Of a DNA stretch of 64,000 nt, positions 62,165 to 64,000 are shown one piece after another. Under the pieces are notes generated by a model that searched no databases, had not been told where the DNA came from, and saw nothing but the letters and a program-made list of their open reading frames with translations. Within the stretch, counting starts at the first letter, position 1, and the number at the start of each line of letters is the position of its first letter. The DNA comes from Pseudogracilibacillus sp037071985 (GTDB lineage Bacteria; Bacillota; Bacilli; Bacillales; Amphibacillaceae): contig NZ_JAXHDF010000012.1 in assembly GCF_037071985.1 (NCBI RefSeq), forward strand, positions 1 through 64,000. The letters are read 5' to 3'. Position numbers and translations under genes: made by a program.

Positions 62165-63058
62165 TTAAACTTTCAAGAATTTCCTTACACTCATACCACT
62201 GCCCCACATTCCAATAACTGCTCCAATTAATAAAACAACTCCTGAAATTTGCCAAACAAAAGGACTATATGGAAGTAGTTGGACAAAATGGAAGGAAGTT
62301 TGTCCACTAATATTTATTAACAAATAGTAATAACCAGTTGCGATTATTGCAATCGGTATAATTGATCCCATAATACCGAGTAGCAGCCCTTCAATAAAGA
62401 ATGGCCATCTAATAAAGCCGTTCGTTGCACCTACTAATTTCATAACCCCGATTTCTTTACTACGAGCCATAATTGTAAGTTTAATAGTATTTGAGATTAA
62501 AAATACAGCTGTTAAAATAAGGCCAATAATTAAGGCAAGACCTATTGTTCGAGCATAATTATTAAACTTAAATAATTGAGGCACTACTTCTTGACCGTAA
62601 ATCACTTTATACACATTATCTAATTTTTCTATTTTTGCAGCGATTGCTTCGGTGTCTTGAGGATTAGCTGCTTTGATAATATACGCATGGTTTAATGGGT
62701 TATCCTGTTCAAAGAGTGCCCAGGCTTCCCCTTCTTCTCCCATACCTTCTACAAGTCCTTGCAACTCATCATCTTTCGAAGAAAATCGCATCGTATCTAT
62801 TCCGGAAATACTGTCTATTTCTTCTCCAAGTGTTTTGATTTCTTCTTCATCAGTTGTTAGCTCAATTAATGCTTTTATTTCGACATCTTCTTCTACTTTA
62901 TTTGCCATTTCATTGATATTAAACATTAGCGCTAGAAATGCCCCTACCAGAATCAGCGTAACCGTTACTGCACCAATAGAAGCAACTGACATCCAACCAT
63001 TTCGAAATATATTCTTCGCACCCTCACGGAAATGTCGTTTCAACGTATTAAATTTCAT
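62165..63058 (-). CDS. ftsX: Cell division ABC transporter permease FtsX
   Basis: This 297-residue protein has the FtsX architecture: one N-terminal helix (about residues 25-47), an extracellular domain (about 50-165) that activates a murein hydrolase, and three C-terminal helices with KEIGVMKLVGATNGFIRWPF. I chose the ATG at 63058 (MKFNTLKRH), 9 bases after AAGGGG. It overlaps ftsE by 11 bases. Confidence 0.95.
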   Translation of the reverse strand: MKFNTLKRHFREGAKNIFRNGWMSVASIGAVTVTLILVGAFLALMFNINEMANKVEEDVEIKALIELTTDEEEIKTLGEEIDSISGIDTMRFSSKDDELQGLVEGMGEEGEAWALFEQDNPLNHAYIIKAANPQDTEAIAAKIEKLDNVYKVIYGQEVVPQLFKFNNYARTIGLALIIGLILTAVFLISNTIKLTIMARSKEIGVMKLVGATNGFIRWPFFIEGLLLGIMGSIIPIAIIATGYYYLLINISGQTSFHFVQLLPYSPFVWQISGVVLLIGAVIGMWGSGMSVRKFLKV

Positions 63059-63734
63059 ACCCATAATCCCCTTGATCTTCGTCTCTGACGATAATTCCAT
63101 TTTCTATAGCGATTACACGCTTTTTAATTGTATTAACTATTTCTTTACTATGTGTCGCCATGATAACCGTTGTTCCTCTTAAATTAATTTCTTCTAAAAT
63201 CCTCATAATACTCCAAGAGGTTTCGGGATCTAAATTCCCGGTCGGTTCATCTGCAATAACGATTTTTGGTTGATTTGCGATTGCTCGTGCAATCGAGACA
63301 CGTTGCTGTTCCCCACCCGATAATTCTGTAGGAAATGAACGAGCCTTATTCTTTAAACCTACTAAATCTAAAACTTCCATTACTCGATCTCGAATGTGAC
63401 GTGGCGAAGCTTCAATTACTTCTAGAGCAAATGCGACATTTTCATAAACAGTTAGCCTAGGAAGTAATTTAAAATCTTGGAAGACGACTCCAATTTCTCG
63501 TCGTAAAAAAGGTACTTCTTTATTCTTCATATCATTTGTTTTAATGCCTTTAATAGTAATTTCGCCTTTCGTCGGTACTTCCTCACGATAAATCAGCCTA
63601 ATAAATGTTGATTTACCTGCACCACTAGGTCCTACGATATAGACAAATTCCCCATGCTCAATTCTTATATCGATCCCATTAATTGCCGTAACACCATTCG
63701 AATACGTTTTATAGACATCTTTCATAATAATCAT
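63048..63734 (-). CDS. ftsE: Cell division ATP-binding protein FtsE
   Basis: This 228-residue ABC ATPase has Walker A GPSGAGKST, signature LSGGEQQRVSIA, Walker B IVIADEPTGNLD and switch His MATHS. With FtsX it forms the complex that couples cell-wall hydrolysis to division or elongation. It is the first gene of the leftward ftsEX-M23 set; the promoter should lie in the 260 bases to the window edge. Confidence 0.97.
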   Translation of the reverse strand: MIIMKDVYKTYSNGVTAINGIDIRIEHGEFVYIVGPSGAGKSTFIRLIYREEVPTKGEITIKGIKTNDMKNKEVPFLRREIGVVFQDFKLLPRLTVYENVAFALEVIEASPRHIRDRVMEVLDLVGLKNKARSFPTELSGGEQQRVSIARAIANQPKIVIADEPTGNLDPETSWSIMRILEEINLRGTTVIMATHSKEIVNTIKKRVIAIENGIIVRDEDQGDYGYEI

Positions 63735-64000
63735 CTATTTATTCACCTTCATCAAATAATAATAACGAGTTATGTATGTAAAACTAACATATTTCTACAA
63801 ATTCACTAACAGTTATATATAGCATAACATAAAACTACAGTATTTTTACCTATAAAATTATTACAATTATATTTCAAATATATCTATTTAATATAACGTA
63901 ATAACGATAACTCTTAAATTAGGTACAATGTCAGGGGAGAAACATAGGGTTATTTGTAATAATAGAGGGAAAAGTTGGCAGAAGTGTGAACGATACTAAT

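Noticed and set aside
63735..64000. Start of another gene on the right edge
   Set aside because: Short frames after GGGGAG and GAGGG-like sites close within a few codons, so nothing can be supported before the window ends.

Overview
The window is AT-rich, low-GC Gram-positive chromosome from a member of the Bacillaceae. The evidence is AGGAGG-type ribosome binding sites with frequent TTG/GTG starts, a CotD-type spore coat protein, bacillithiol genes (bshB2-yojF), Crh/HprK and MinJ, and a right half collinear with the Bacillus subtilis clpP-crh-whiA-yvcK-rapZ-trxB, hprK-lgt-yvoD-ppaX-yvoF and uvrBA-minJ-ctpB-ftsXE blocks. An Oceanobacillus/Virgibacillus-like genus is my inference. No prophage, CRISPR array or transposase is visible.

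1-10 kb is accessory metabolism: an acetyl-CoA-synthetase-like ligase with an altered acyl pocket, a LicA-like kinase, threonine dehydratase, a 52-bp tandem repeat array, ASCH and DUF proteins, a PgeF-family protein, a frameshifted P-loop kinase, a YusW-type lipoprotein and a CapA-type protein. 10-19 kb is one sugar regulon. rbsR-rbsK-FSA-type aldolase-AlsE-like epimerase-rbsA-rbsC-rbsB runs leftward; rbsD plus a glutamine-amidotransferase-like gene run rightward. Three LacI-type operators lie between them, and a large stem-loop repeat is inserted between rbsC and rbsB.

19-29 kb holds small membrane proteins (one apparently starting at AUU, one of the lmo0937 type), a bacterial eRF1-like (VLRF1) protein, leucyl aminopeptidase, a BtuF-like protein without signal peptide and a heterodimeric ABC exporter. 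29-34 kb holds a YkvI transporter and a divergent HcnABC/opine-oxidase-like flavoenzyme set with a BFD ferredoxin and a shikimate kinase. 34-40 kb holds an SMR pair, a HAD hydrolase, a MOSC gene broken by two frameshifts, coat proteins, an SCO lipoprotein, a VanZ protein and tRNA-Arg(CCG).

40-64 kb is conserved core: CtsR-controlled clpP, then leftward operons for carbon-catabolite signalling (crh, hprK), envelope precursor control (yvcK, rapZ), lipoprotein maturation (lgt), nucleotide excision repair (uvrBA), division and septum placement (minJ, ftsEX) and an M23 coiled-coil hydrolase next to ftsEX. At least five related, large imperfect palindromic elements are scattered in intergenic gaps. 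One is flanked by a 16-bp direct duplication within a terminator tail, so it looks mobile.
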